A DNA stretch of 64,000 bases, taken from NCBI RefSeq assembly GCF_024763615.1, contig NC_077222.1, positions 72,726,001-72,790,000 on the forward strand, read 5' to 3'. The notes beneath the pieces were generated by a model. It had not been told where the DNA came from. It made no database searches and saw only the letters and a list, made by a program, of their open reading frames with translations. Shown here in pieces: positions 11,475-22,800 of the stretch. This stretch comes from Phlebotomus papatasi (lineage: Eukaryota > Arthropoda > Insecta > Diptera > Psychodidae). A program made the translations under genes and the position numbers. The first letter of the stretch is position 1; every line of letters begins with the position of its first letter.

Positions 11475-13769
11475 GCCAGACAGCTCAAAGTAGTTCCACT
11501 GTGTGCTTCGATTTCTCAATATTGGTAAACTTTTGGTTTATTTCTATAATTAATAACAATATATTAACAACTTTCGAACTTGGGTCAGCTGTTGCAAACT
11601 TTAAGAACATGTCAAAAATTTAATTGTTTAAAAAACTTTTCTTTTAGGTCACCGCCACGGCTGACAAAATTACTATTAAAGAAAATCCTACGGGAAAATC
11701 CAAGGCTTACATTTACTAATCCGTCTAATTGAATTAAAACTAAACACCCTCATTAACCCAATATTATGCAATGCAATGGGACGATGAACTCTTCTTGAAG
11801 CAGCTCTTCATCTGAGATGCATTAATTGACCTTCCAAGGACTTATTTTTACAACTACACAATCTCAATGTGTGTTCCGTTCAATGATGCAGAGGAATTTC
11901 AAAAATAAGAATAATTTTCACGTAAAATGCGGTTCCACTGTAAGCATCTTCACTCGTACGTAGAATACTCCAACAAAGGGACAGAAAAAAGGTAAAAGAA
12001 GTAAAAAATGCACAGCAAGAGGAAGTCATCGTAAGATACGCCAAACAGATGGGTTTCTGGGTCAAGATGCAATAAAACGAGAAGGAGGTATTATAGTAGC
12101 AACAACATAAAAAAAGTGCTTACGATGTAATAATTTTGCACTAAAGCATTTCTTGTATCTGGAACTTTTAAATATACTTATTATATATTTGCTATTATTC
12201 TTGATTGTTGCAAATACGAAAAAAAAATGAAATTTTAGTAGCAAATTATTAGTTGCCTCCTACTTTTTGCACAAAACAGCTCATATAAACATTGCATCAA
12301 TTTCATAATTATATCCAAGAGCCGTTCTTTGACCTTATGTCTTTTCTCTTGTCACTTCCAATATTTTATCTCGGCCATACCTCTTCAAATGGTAGATTGA
12401 GGAGAAAATCTTACTGACACTTCCTTGTAATTTGATACAATTTTTTTTTCATTGACTCATTCACCATTCTTTTCTCCCTATTTCTTTTTCTTTTTTACCA
12501 TCAACTTCTAGCCACTGTACTTCACAGTATATGTCTTTTCTAATTGCCCAGACACCATCTGTTTCGCATTTTCTTGTACAAAGTCGTGGTGCATTGAAGC
12601 CAATTGGCCCAATTGCACCATTAGTCACTTGGTCAATGTGCCCAACTCTGCTGAATACTAAAAACCTCATTTCATTTCAGCAAATCGACTGTCGCGGGAG
12701 GGTGAAAAAGTCTCAATTGATTTCGACTAAAAAGTGAAATTTATCCACAATTATTTGCCATTCAATGCACTCAATTTTGCATATAGACACACCAACTTCT
12801 GTATATCCACGGCAGTTTCTATAACATAAAATCGTGATTGTTGCATCATACAACAAAAGAATTAAATAAACAAAACAGTAACAGAAGAATTGTAAAAAGC
12901 AAAATGAGAAAGACAAAAAAAAACTCATCTAAAATCACTGAATGAAATGCAGTGAAGGAGGAAAAATGCTTATATCGGAACAGCATGGTAATTTTCTATG
13001 TTCAAGCAAGAAATTTCACGTACACATATTGAGGTAAAATGGGAATAACTTTTCCATGTGGCAATCATGAATATGAAATTTCATTTTTTTTTCCCTCACA
13101 TAATATAATATTGTATTACTCTAGTCAAACACAAATTCACCAGAATATAATTGTAAATTGTATCATTGCATGCATAAACATTGAATCACTTTCAAATGAC
13201 ATCCTCCTGTGGCACATGTTCAGAAAAACTTATACTGGGTTAAATAACGATGAGGTAGCTAAACTGTTGGAGAATTTTGCAACTATACTACGTGCAATTC
13301 TATTCTTTCTCCACCGAAACATCCAACAGATTTATAAAATAATATCAATGGAGGTGGATCATCCGACCGTGTATCCTCTTAATTCATCAACGACGACTCT
13401 TTTTATTTTATAATTTACAATTGCTCTGAGCTTTGTACACAAAATAACAGTCATAGTGAATTAGTGTTAAATAATTATGATTCCTGTCCTCGTATCAATC
13501 TGAAACTTTGTCAAAGTGTGTCTCGCAAATCTCTGATCAGCAATATGTATTATGCGTGGCTAAAAAACTCAAACTGCTCACAATCGATCGACCAGGGACA
13601 TTCTACGATTGAAAATTGTCAAATTTTTATTTAAATTTACATGCTTTTGTAAGGTTTTCTAATTAAATAAATTTCAAATACAAAATGCAAATCAGTTTTT
13701 TCAATTAAAAAAAAGAATTTTCCTTCAAAATTTTAGTAAAATTTGCAAAATTTGATGAGTGATACCCAA
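11475..13769. other. Intron DNA of the minus-strand gene; nothing recognised
   Basis: No exon, repeat or RNA gene could be supported. It is AT-rich, with several 60-124 codon frames in both directions that lack codon bias and motifs. Confidence 0.4.
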
Positions 13770-13889
13770 CTCCACAAATTTCACCCAAGTAAAGACAGGA
13801 AAAAATTCCTGACTGCAGCCAGGCTTGAACTAAGGGCCTTTCGCTGTCTAGGTAAATACCCTACCAAACAACTGAGCTATCGAGGCACC
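13770..13889 (-). repeat. tRNA-derived SINE copy 1
   Basis: On the minus strand the head reads like a degenerate tRNA: an A-box-like TAGCTCAGTTGTTTGGTAGG, then CCTAGACAGCGAAAGG, then a B-box-like AGTTCAAGCC. A body follows that contains CAGGAATTTTTTCCTG. The CCTAGACAGCGAAAGG block is shared with the copy near 54900, and the CAGGAATTTTT block with the copy at 17216. The clover-leaf is not intact, so this is not a functional tRNA gene. Confidence 0.7.
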
Positions 13890-13933
13890 AGCTCTAATTG
13901 TCATCGCCATTGATTGAGATCATGCCATTGATT

Positions 13934-13979
13934 GAGTAGAAGTGCACATGGCAATTGGTTGAGACCAGCACTTCTACTC
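13934..13979. repeat. 12-bp perfect stem-loop
   Basis: GAGTAGAAGTGC (13934-13945) is followed by the exact inverse GCACTTCTACTC (13968-13979) around a 22-base loop. CCATTGATTGAG is also repeated directly just before it. It lies next to the SINE at 13889 and its function is unknown. Confidence 0.6.
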
Positions 13980-14053
13980 GTTTTTTTGACTCACTACGAG
14001 CCTAATGGCATCTAGACAATAAAGAAATTTATGCCCATATTAAAGAGTTTTTC

Positions 14054-14307
14054 CTACACTGAGAGAAATCCGAAAAAGTTCAAATAAAATTCCGGAAATG
14101 TTTATTTTACCCTGCAGTATTGATCTGAAATCGGTGTAAATATTATGCTGTTTAGGTGTATTAGGGATTAAAGTTACCCTTTTCATGTTAATTTTACCCT
14201 TAAAGAGGTGTAAAATTAACACTAAAAAATGTTGAAATATTTTTACACCTAAAAAGTGTTAAAGTTATGAGGAAAAAAGTCAATCGCACCCATATTTTTT
14301 TTGTGTA
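14054..14307 (+). mobile_element. MITE family B, copy 1
   Basis: About 254 bp and about 90% similar by eye to 16700-16957. The start is TACACTGAGAGAAATCCGAA and the end has GTGTA. The interior is full of short words built from GTGTAAA, TTTTACAC and TTTACCCT in both orientations, giving partial self-complementarity. Confidence 0.8.
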
Positions 14308-14344
14308 CATAATCGTATACAATTTACTTCAATATGGACATAAA

Positions 14345-14373
14345 TTTTTCTAGTGTGTAGAGGCCATAAGATT
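14345..14373. mobile_element. Right-end fragment of the TTA-target MITE family
   Basis: The sequence CTAGTGTGTAGAGGCCATAA matches the right end of the complete copies at 33252-33531 and 45078-45218. No left end is found in the expected place. Weaker traces of the same end occur near 49545 (CTACAGAGGCCATAA) and 51890 (GTATAGGGGCCATAA). Confidence 0.55.
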
Positions 14374-14810
14374 GTTTAATATTGCTTTACACAAAACTAA
14401 TGTTTTTTCATACAAACACAATCAAATTATTTGACATTTCAAAATTGGAAAAGAAACCGAAAAATTCATTAAGAAAAAATGAATTGAATTTAATTTTTAT
14501 CTGTTTCTGTTATTCAAATTTGATCTGATTTTTTGTGAAATTGAAAACGAATTTGGATAGGGAAACAATGCAGTTCCAATATATTTAAAGTTGTCCAGGT
14601 CAACATTTCGTCTAAATACGCAAATGGCCTTGAATTATCCCTTTTATCTATTTTCAAAATTTTCAAAGTCAAATAATTCTATGCTTCGGAAAGCCTAGTG
14701 TATTTCTTAAACGGTTGAAGCAGAAATCTCAAAGTTTAAGTCGGTTACAACCAATAGCAAACTAGTAATTTTGAGATTTTCTGTTTCTAGGAAAATCCCT
14801 TAATATTTCT

Positions 14811-15330
14811 ACACAGAAAAAAATATTTTATAAAATTGTTCGTAAATGTTTGTGAAATCCTATGGCAGACTTACGAAATGCTCGTGAATCGTATAACCCA
14901 CAAACAAGTTCGTAAAATTTTGTACTTATTTCACAAACATTGTTCGTAAAATGATAATTTGACGAACATTTCTTGTACTTTTACAAATATTTGTTCGTAA
15001 ATGTTCGTAAACACACAAAAAAATGTTCGTAAAATTTTGTCATTTGTTTGTATTTGTTCATAAATTTTTTCCAGACAAACAAAAATTTACGAACAAATGA
15101 CAAAATTTTACGAACATTTTTTTATGTGTTTACGAACATTAGCGAACAAATGTTTGTAAAAATACAAAAAAATGTTCGTCAAATGATCATTTTACGAACA
15201 ATGTTTGTGAAAAAAGTACAAAATTTTACGAACTTGTTTGTGGGTTATATGATACACGAGCATTTCATAAGTCCTCCATAGGATTTCACAAACATTTACG
15301 AACAATTTTATAATTTTTTTTCTGTGTAAA
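14811..15330. repeat. Foldback MITE, ~520-bp near-perfect hairpin
   Basis: The left arm (14811-15055) and right arm (15072-15330) are complementary over nearly their whole length. The sequence opens with ACAGAAAAAAATATTTTATA and closes inverted with ACAGAAAAAAAATTATAAAA. GTTCGTAAA/TTTACGAAC recurs many times in each arm, so the arms can also pair within themselves. There is no coding capacity. It sits about 430 bp past the end of the first coding exon of the minus-strand gene, inside its first intron. Confidence 0.9.
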
Positions 15331-15748
15331 TCAAAAATATATCTAACTAAGGCTGGCGTTCTTTATTTTTCAATGTTCCAGAAAATGTTCATTATATCAG
15401 GTTACCGTAAAAATCCCAGCTACCAGAGGTATAGCAAACGCTTATCAATGATTAATCGTATACATTTTTGCTGTGTGCTTCCATGATTCTCAATCGCTCG
15501 CGACTTTTTACACTTTTTAGCAGAATGTCCGAGGTGACTTTAAAAAAAAATTACAACAATTTATGGTCTCTCTTTTCGCTAATTCCATTTACAACTGAAA
15601 ATCCCTAGTGGCAACAAAAAAAATCAGCAGTGACTTTCATCATCACGGGAGTTGAATGATCGCAGAACATATTTCAGTCTTTGCCATCTCACCTCTCGCA
15701 GTACAATCAACAAAAGGTAAACATTACAAGGAATTTTCAGATAATTAC

Positions 15749-15901
15749 CCGTTTCGCTGAGGAAGGTCCTTTGTTATTTTGACCATCTGTTGATGATTTT
15801 CGCTCCCTAATTCCATTCGTTCCATTTGTTGTTGTCACCGTGGCAATTTTTGTTGGACTCGTCGGCGACGATGGTGCAATTTGTCCACTTCCCGATGGCA
15901 T
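15749..15901 (-). CDS. First coding exon, spliced to 7588-7379
   Basis: The ATG at 15901-15899 is preceded by AACA (a good insect start context). An in-frame TGA sits 15 bases upstream (15919-15917), which fixes the start. The exon is 51 codons and ends AAACGG|GTAATT, phase 0, matching the phase-0 acceptor of the 7588-7379 exon. The peptide begins MPSGSGQIAPSSPTSPTKIA, continues with Thr/Asn-rich sequence, then RERKSSTDGQNNKGPSSAKR. It is low-complexity, Ser/Thr/Pro-rich and probably disordered, as is common at the start of scaffold proteins; RKSS is a possible basophilic kinase site. Composition is clearly less AT-rich than the flanks. An intervening exon in the 8.2 kb intron cannot be excluded, but none was found. 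Confidence 0.75.
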
Positions 15902-16200
15902 TGTTAACTTTATCTCTCACTCTTTAGCACGTCGTTTTGCAGAAGAAAAATCCCTCCACTTATCCACGCGCAACTCCCAGCGTCTTGGTGTGTGATCCGT
16001 GAGATCGCAAGAAAACCCAGCCACTTCCTCTCTCACACTCCCGATACTCGTGGAGAGTGTCGATGTTGATCTCAATCAATTTGCAGTTGCATCGAGACAA
16101 TTCCCTTTTTCAATTTTCCGTGATCCACATTTGATAATTAATTACCATGCTCCTCAAATTGGTTTGTTTTCTATCTTGTCTCCTCCATAGATTGCCGATC
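15902..16200 (-). promoter_or_regulatory. Probable 5' UTR / promoter-proximal region
   Basis: The roughly 300 bp upstream of the start codon are distinctly richer in G and C than the surroundings. They contain runs such as CTCTCTCACACTC and end at an A-rich stretch near 16240. No TATA box is evident at a fixed distance. The transcription start is not determinable. The extent is inferred from composition only. Confidence 0.4.
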
Positions 16201-16587
16201 ATGTCATCTGTTTGAAAGAAGAAAAAGAGAAATTAAGTTAACAAAAAAAAAAAAAACAAACGATGGTCCCCGTAAATGATCACAAAATGTTCAGTGAAAC
16301 ATAACACATGAATAAAATATCATAATTTAATATTTTCTCTCTCGATATGTCCAAGATGTCGAACAACTTTTAAAATCACTATCTCGGCACACTATTCGTA
16401 TGTTATCATGTTGTCAATATTAATTTTTTTTTCGTATATTTAAGTGTTTAAACGATACGATTATACATATTAAAGAAAACACCCAATCAATTTGCAATTA
16501 AACAAGTATTTCTCTAGGTTTTTAGGTGAATGAAATTTTTACTTTAGCAAACAACTTTCTGTCTCTTCACGTTTTAATAAGATTACT

Positions 16588-16610
16588 TTATATATATATA
16601 TATCTCTCTC
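16588..16610. repeat. TA/TC microsatellite
   Basis: A run of alternating TA followed by TCTCTCTC. Confidence 0.8.
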
Positions 16611-16699
16611 TTTTTCAATTTCTTACTTATCTTCAATGTGGACCTAAAATACTCTTTATTGCGTGAATCCTACAGAAAATCCTGTATTAGCCTGTTTAC

Positions 16700-16957
16700 T
16701 ACACTGAGAGAAATCCGAAAAAGTTAAAATAACATTCTGGAAATGTTAATTTTACCCTGCAGTATTGATCCGAAATCAGTGTAAATATTACCCTTTTTAG
16801 GTGTATTAGATGTTAAAGTTACCCTTTTTCATGTTGATTTTACCCTTAAAAAATGTGTAAAATTAACATTAAAAAATGTGGATATATTTTTACACCTAAA
16901 AAGTGTTAAAGTTATGAGGAAAAAAAGTTAATCGCACCCTCTTTTTTTCTCAGTGTA
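16700..16957 (+). mobile_element. MITE family B, copy 2
   Basis: Same orientation and layout as 14054-14307. Here both ends are intact: TACACTGAGAGAAATCCGAA at the left, and TACACTGAGAAAAAAAGAGG inverted at the right. The target appears to be TA or CTA. The two copies flank the first coding exon as direct repeats about 2.4 kb apart. Confidence 0.85.
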
Positions 16958-17204
16958 GCACATCAGGCCATATCATGACTACAAACGCTAAACGAGAAAT
17001 TGTATGTTTTAATTTTATGTTTTTCTCTATTTTTTTAAAAATGTCGGAACCATAAGATCTGTGCTATACTAGCATAGCTAGAGATCAAACGGCTACAGAT
17101 AGCGACTGGAGATTTCGAAGGCCCCTCATCCTATTAGTCGAAATTCTTATGTAGCGATATATACCAAAATATATACTGCTCTCTCCGTGGAGTTCGAGCA
17201 GTAA

Positions 17205-17360
17205 AAGGACACTCAATAGGTCAAGTAGTAGAGTACTGGCTGTATAATTCAAATGTCTCGGATTGGAATCCTCTTTAGGTCACCAGGAATTTTTCTGGCA
17301 TTAAAAATGTATGAATTACATCCAGTGAACTTCACTGTATGAGGCATATGGGACTAACAA
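17205..17360 (+). repeat. tRNA-derived SINE copy 2
   Basis: An A-box-like segment (GGTCAAGTAGTAGAGTACTGG) and a B-box-like segment (GGATTGGAATCC) are followed by CACCAGGAATTTTTCTGGCA. That body block is also present in the 13889-13770 copy. The upstream part (TGCTCTCTCCGTGGAGTTCG, followed by AGCA) recurs diverged at 31679. It is not a functional tRNA. Confidence 0.55.
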
Positions 17361-19116
17361 TTTCTTATATTAAAAGATAATAACGAATGTCCCGAAAATC
17401 TCGTTTGCGAGAAAGTCTAGTTTATCTGTTGAACGTTGTACTAACCAAAAAAAATCATTTCAAAAATGTTTTTTTGTGAAGAGGTTTAATGTGTAACAGA
17501 GAGGTTTTATCCCATTGGGTTTTAATCGTTTAAGATATTAAACACAAATTAGGCTATATTTAATAAATTATTTCTGTGCTATTGATATACAAATTGCTTA
17601 ACTAAAAACTAATTTGATAAGTCCAGAAACTGTCGAATTCAAGTATTATAAGGAGTATTTTTCACTAAACTTTCGTTTTATTCTTCAAATTCCAACAAAT
17701 CCCAAAAATTAAAATAAAACATCAACCCAAGACCATCATCTCGACAGTAACGTGCGCCATGAGATGAATTAGTGAAATAATTGCTCATTTTCAAATAGAA
17801 ATCGAAATTGCTGTAAACACAGCGTCTTTATAGAGGGATAATTGAGGTATAATGTTGATGAGAGTCACACTCATTAAGGCATGAGAGATCGTGCTTCGTG
17901 CAATCAAATGCATTCTTTTTCACCTTTTTCACGCGCCACTCTTGCAAATCTTATACTCCTTCGCGAATTAAAAAAAAAATATACATATAAATAAAAACAA
18001 CAAACCATTCAACAATGTGACTTTCCCACACTTTATCATTTGTCACACAACCATTAAATTGTCCCATTTTCCATCCACCAATTATCATGAGATATGCTGA
18101 ATTACACTTTTTACCGTCAATGGCTCTCTTTTTCCTCCCACAAGATAATCTACCCGTCGTCTTCGTCTTTTTTCTCATGCTCACATGAAACTTAAATTTT
18201 AACTCTCTATATGAACCCAAAGATTTGATCTCTTTAACCACACACGGTCTCTCTCTCTTTGCATTCAATTTCCTTCAATGCGATATATTGGCCAAAAGGG
18301 AGAAAAGTGTGTATCACGTATTTTAAGAAGCAGGAAGTCTTTCACAATTTTACACACATTCTACATGTCATGCTGCACTTACAAACAGTGAATTTGTTAC
18401 TGAAGATCAAAACACGAAAAAAAACGCACTAGGGAAGAGTAAAATATTGCTCAAAAGAGGAAATAACATTGTCGACAATTTAGAGAATCTAACTCAAAAT
18501 CGTGAGAATGTTGTGAAGAGTTAAGAGGGGGACCGATCTTAAGATGAAAAATAGTTTACATGGTTCAGTGAAGAAACAAAAACCTCACTTTGCAATCTAA
18601 CAAAAATTTCCCATCCACATCTCTTATTTTTCCTCCCCGTTTTCCACCCATTTTTACCATACATCTCTCCCTCTTATGGGGCATAGTGTATCATATATGT
18701 ACATTTATAATTTATAGCATAAACGACATTTGTTATTTCGCACATTTTCAACGTCAAATTATACAACAATCCCAACCACAATATCATCACTTTTATTATA
18801 ACCCATTCTTTAAACGATCTTCTTGTAATATTAAATTTATTCACGGCGGAAAGAAAAGAAAAAAAAAGATTATGTACTATAACATTGCTTTCGAAAATTT
18901 ATTGAAGCACGATCATAAGTGTGCACTTTTTTTTCTGTTTTGACCTCATACGTCTGCTTTAGTTCAATCTCTGACAAATTATGTAATTTCAAAAAGGTTC
19001 TTTTTTCACCTTCTCAAACGGATGAAACACGTTTGATATGAAAGTTCTTTGACGTTGCGCTTCTCAAACTTCGTGAGACCTCACTAGCAAAATATTATCG
19101 GCGATTCCATTTTATA
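17361..19116. other. Spacer; nothing recognised
   Basis: AT-rich sequence with short incidental frames. No repeats or splice-bounded exons were identified. Confidence 0.4.
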
Positions 19117-19260
19117 CTCAACGCACAAGAATTTTTGTTTTGTAAACATACTTCTGAAACTGTCTGTAAGAGTGAGAGAGACAATTAGATTTAGATCTCT
19201 GTCACTCTCAATGAAATATGAAAAACATATTTACAAAAAACATTGTGTAGTGGGTATTAT
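19117..19260. mobile_element. Palindromic MITE family C, unit 1
   Basis: The unit starts CTCAACGCACAAGAATTTTT and ends with the diverged inverse ACATTGTGTAGTGGGTATTA. The middle has GAGTGAGAGAGAC...TTAGATCT...GTCACTCTCA. It is the most diverged of the four units. Confidence 0.75.
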
Positions 19261-19412
19261 AATGACAAGCGCACAATAACTTTTGTTTGTAAACATGTTT
19301 TCAAAATTTCCCATGAGAATGAGAGAGATAACTAGATTTAGATTTCATTCACTCTCACTGAAATGTCAAAAACATGTTTACTAAAGAAAAGTTATTGTGC
19401 GTTGGGCATTAT
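19261..19412. mobile_element. Palindromic MITE family C, unit 2
   Basis: CGCACAATAACTTTTGTTTG at the left is inverted at the right as AAAGTTATTGTGCGTTGGGC. AAACATGTTTTC and GAAATGTC/AAAACATGTTTAC lie at the inner arm. It abuts units 1 and 3. Confidence 0.85.
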
Positions 19413-19559
19413 GCCCAGCACACAATAAATATTGTTTTTTAAATATGATTTCGACATTTCAAAATGAGAGTGAGTCGGATCTATATCTAGTCATTTCTCA
19501 GTCTCATAAGCAATTTTGGAAACATGTTTACAAAAGTTATTCTGTGTGTTTGGCATTAT
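19413..19559. mobile_element. Palindromic MITE family C, unit 3
   Basis: It starts GCCCAGCACACAATAAATAT and ends AAAGTTATTCTGTGTGTTTG followed by GCATTAT. The same centre is present (GAGAGTGAGTCGGATC...). It is directly adjacent to unit 2, sharing GGCATTAT at the joint. Confidence 0.8.
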
Positions 19560-19721
19560 CTGAGAATAATAACATTTCAAAAAGTACTAACTATTTAAAG
19601 TTGCAAATTTTTAATGCTGTACGTTTCTGATTTTGAATGTCTTTGATGCTAAACCCCAAAAGTAATATCGTATTAAATGTTTCGATGAAGAATGTTGTTT
19701 AGCGATACAATACACGAGAAA

Positions 19722-19866
19722 TGCCCAACGCACAATAACTTTTGTTTGTAAACATGTTTCCGAAATTGCATATGAGAGTGAGCAAAACGACTAGATCTAG
19801 ATCTCACTCACTCTCATTGAAATATCAAAAACATGTTTACAATACAAAAGTTATTGTGCGTTGAGT
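19722..19866. mobile_element. Palindromic MITE family C, unit 4 (best preserved)
   Basis: It starts GCCCAACGCACAATAACTTT and ends AAAGTTATTGTGCGTTGAG, with an almost perfect inverted match of more than 35 bases. The centre is CTAGATCTAGATCTCACTCA. It lies 160 bp from unit 3. Confidence 0.9.
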
Positions 19867-22800
19867 AAAAAACTTTGGGCTCATGAGTACAAACATGTTG
19901 CAAAACTTTTCTGTATTCCATAATATTTAAATGTTCACCAGATCATAATCGATTTGAAACTAAAAAAAAAAACACAAAAAAGGAGAAAACAACGTGAAAA
20001 CAAAACAAAGAAAAACGAAAAACAAATAACATTGAATAATTTTGGTTCATAATCGGTTCATTACCGATTACAATCGATTCAGACTTGTTAGGACTTCCAA
20101 TACCTTTCTAACGAACCCGAATTTGTCCGAGTTTGAGTAAAATGCACTCTTTAGAGCCCTTTTAACCTTTAATTTACAACAAAACTACAAGAATACTAAA
20201 ACAATTATAGAAAAGACGAGATAAGAAGAAATTTTTATTAGCCCAAAACCCTGTTTTGCGATTTATGACTGCCGCCAACTTATTAATACCGGCATCACCG
20301 AGTAAAAGCAAGAAACAATGTATCAGTTGGCCGGATATGCCAACTCATAATAAAAATGATTGAAAGCCTCTTTAGTACTGAGAAGAATTTCTTCATATAT
20401 TAATAAATATTACTTGATTTTATTTTTCCATATTCTTTTTAATCAATTATAGCTTGTTCAGTTTAATTGGCTGGTACAATTGTTTATAAATTCATTTAGT
20501 GGAGAAAGTGTAAGAATGAGGTTAGAATACAACGTGGTCTCATTTGGTCAACTTTATTGCAATTATTATGCATTTGTATCGTGAAGGTTATTCCGTGCTT
20601 TGAAAGTATAACAGCCAAATGCAACACCAGAGAATTCATAAATCTAAGGGAAATAGTAACGTAAAACTTTTTATATTTTACTACTACTTGGGTATCTCCA
20701 CCACGGTAAAAAGACATTAGAAATATTTGCCTTAAAAACATTATAGCTATATTATTCAGCAAAAATCCCATGAAAATTCTCACTACTTTCTTACAGCTAT
20801 ACTTTCCGGTGAACAGAGAAAAACAGCAAGAGATACAATATTGAGATTACAATGAAAATTATTCCGGAGAAAATTCAAACTTAATTGACTCTGCGCATTT
20901 GAGTGAAAACATGAAAATTCACTAAAAAAAAAATTGTGTAATTTACAGATTTACTTTCTCAGGAAGAAGAAAAAAAAACCATTAAAATTTCCATTAGAAA
21001 GAATAATTCATTAAATCGCTTACGACACCTTGTAAATACCCAAAACAGTATTAAATGCGCTTTAATCATAATGAAGTATAGTTTGAGAATCATTGGTAAG
21101 ATATACAGTATTCCTCTCCCTCTTGCTCTTTCTTGGATGTTATTAAATATGTAATGCAATATACGGAGTATAAGAAGATTGCGGTTTAAATTTCATCGGT
21201 GGAGAGACATGCGATCATTAGACTATGGCGGTATGAGTGAATGAACCTCGAAGGAAATGATATCACCACATTTTATACACCTCAGGCCACTAATTTACCT
21301 CAGCATAGATCGCAAAAATGCCTTAAAGAAATGGTTACGCACAGATACCATCCAATATTCCACAATGAGCATGATCAATGATGCTGATCTGTCAAGAGAC
21401 TGTCCCACGGATCGATCGGGAAATAAATAAAGTAATGATTGTTTTTTTTTTTATTCAACACCTTCCAGCAACTTCACCTAATTTTACTTTTAATACTCTT
21501 ATTTCATCGCTTAAGAGACAATTTCACTATGATACAGCAGACTCAAAAAAAATTGGAGTAACAAATGACGGATGTCACAAATCCGTCCTACTTCTTTTTC
21601 CTCTAATATGCGCAGAAAAACATTCACACAGAATGACTTAACTAAGAGCAATCATTGATGTCTCTTTTTTTTTATACTATTCACGTAAATTCTGCAATAA
21701 ACAATGTTGTAAATTTAATAAAAAAAACAAAAACGTTTTTTGTTTTTTAATGTTGATTTAATGTTTTGTAATACAGCAGCAACATTATGTCTTTCGTACA
21801 AGAACAATATAATTATTATGTGTATCTACCTACAACATATTCAAAAAGAAAAAAACCTATAAACTTTGAATTCCTTTTAAGCATTTCGGTCTAAAATTCA
21901 TACACAGAGGCCGGTAATTATCAGTAATGTGCTAAGAAAGATTGAAATTTCAATTGAACTGAGAAATTCCTGAATGCAGCTGTAAAATCTTGTCTTATCT
22001 GTCCAAAGTTATGTGGTTATTCTATCGACTTCTGTTGGTTATCACACAGTAATTATATACTGTGTCAGAAGAAGAAGAAGAAAAAAAACCATAGACTATA
22101 ATAAATGGTTAATACGGCTAACAACTAAAAAGCTCACACAGAGACCTTTCACCGAAGAACATTAATTTTGTTGGTAACAACATTGTACTTTACATCTAAC
22201 AATCATCAAATGTCAGTGCAGAAATCTCTTGGATAAATTCCATTTGGATGTTAAATAGGAAATCAATGGCACAACTCTTCCCCCTTAATTCACTGACCAA
22301 ACGCTAAAAATCAACACATTATTGAGAGAGAGAGAGAGTTTACCATGTCTAAATATACTGCAAACCATAGCAAAAGTGCAATGCAATTACCATACAAAAC
22401 ATTGATTGGATATATCCGCTGGTCGATCACTCATTGTCCGACTCTATTTCATAAATTCGATCTTGAAGCTACATATATACGTTAGAATATACTTTCTCCC
22501 GATATTGTATACTCATCAAAATATCCCATTGTGAGCTCTATATATATCTGTATTGTATAATTGCAAAAATCATCATCATTTCAGCTACTTGTTGGCCTTT
22601 TTTGGTGGTCAAAGTCTTTTACATCAGCAGTGTCTTTGACGAACACAGTGTGAAACCCCCGAATAGATCATTTTAATTAGGGAATTGCAAAATTTAACCA
22701 AAAGAAACATACATATAGTGCCTCAATATTGAAAAGATTGAAATAATAAAAGTAATAATTATTTTTTGTGCTTCATCTTCCTGCCCTAACACTGTATTGC

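Noticed and set aside
13039..13413. 124-codon plus-strand frame
   Set aside because: AT-rich codons, no recognisable domain, and it lies inside the minus-strand gene's intron.
1188..13535. 17-base exact repeat TCTCGCAAATCTCTGAT at 1188 and 13521
   Set aside because: Flanks do not match, so it may be chance; not called as a repeat.
13800..13889. Possible functional tRNA gene on the minus strand
   Set aside because: A- and B-box-like words are present, but the acceptor stem does not pair and the body continues into a shared repeat block; it is a SINE head.
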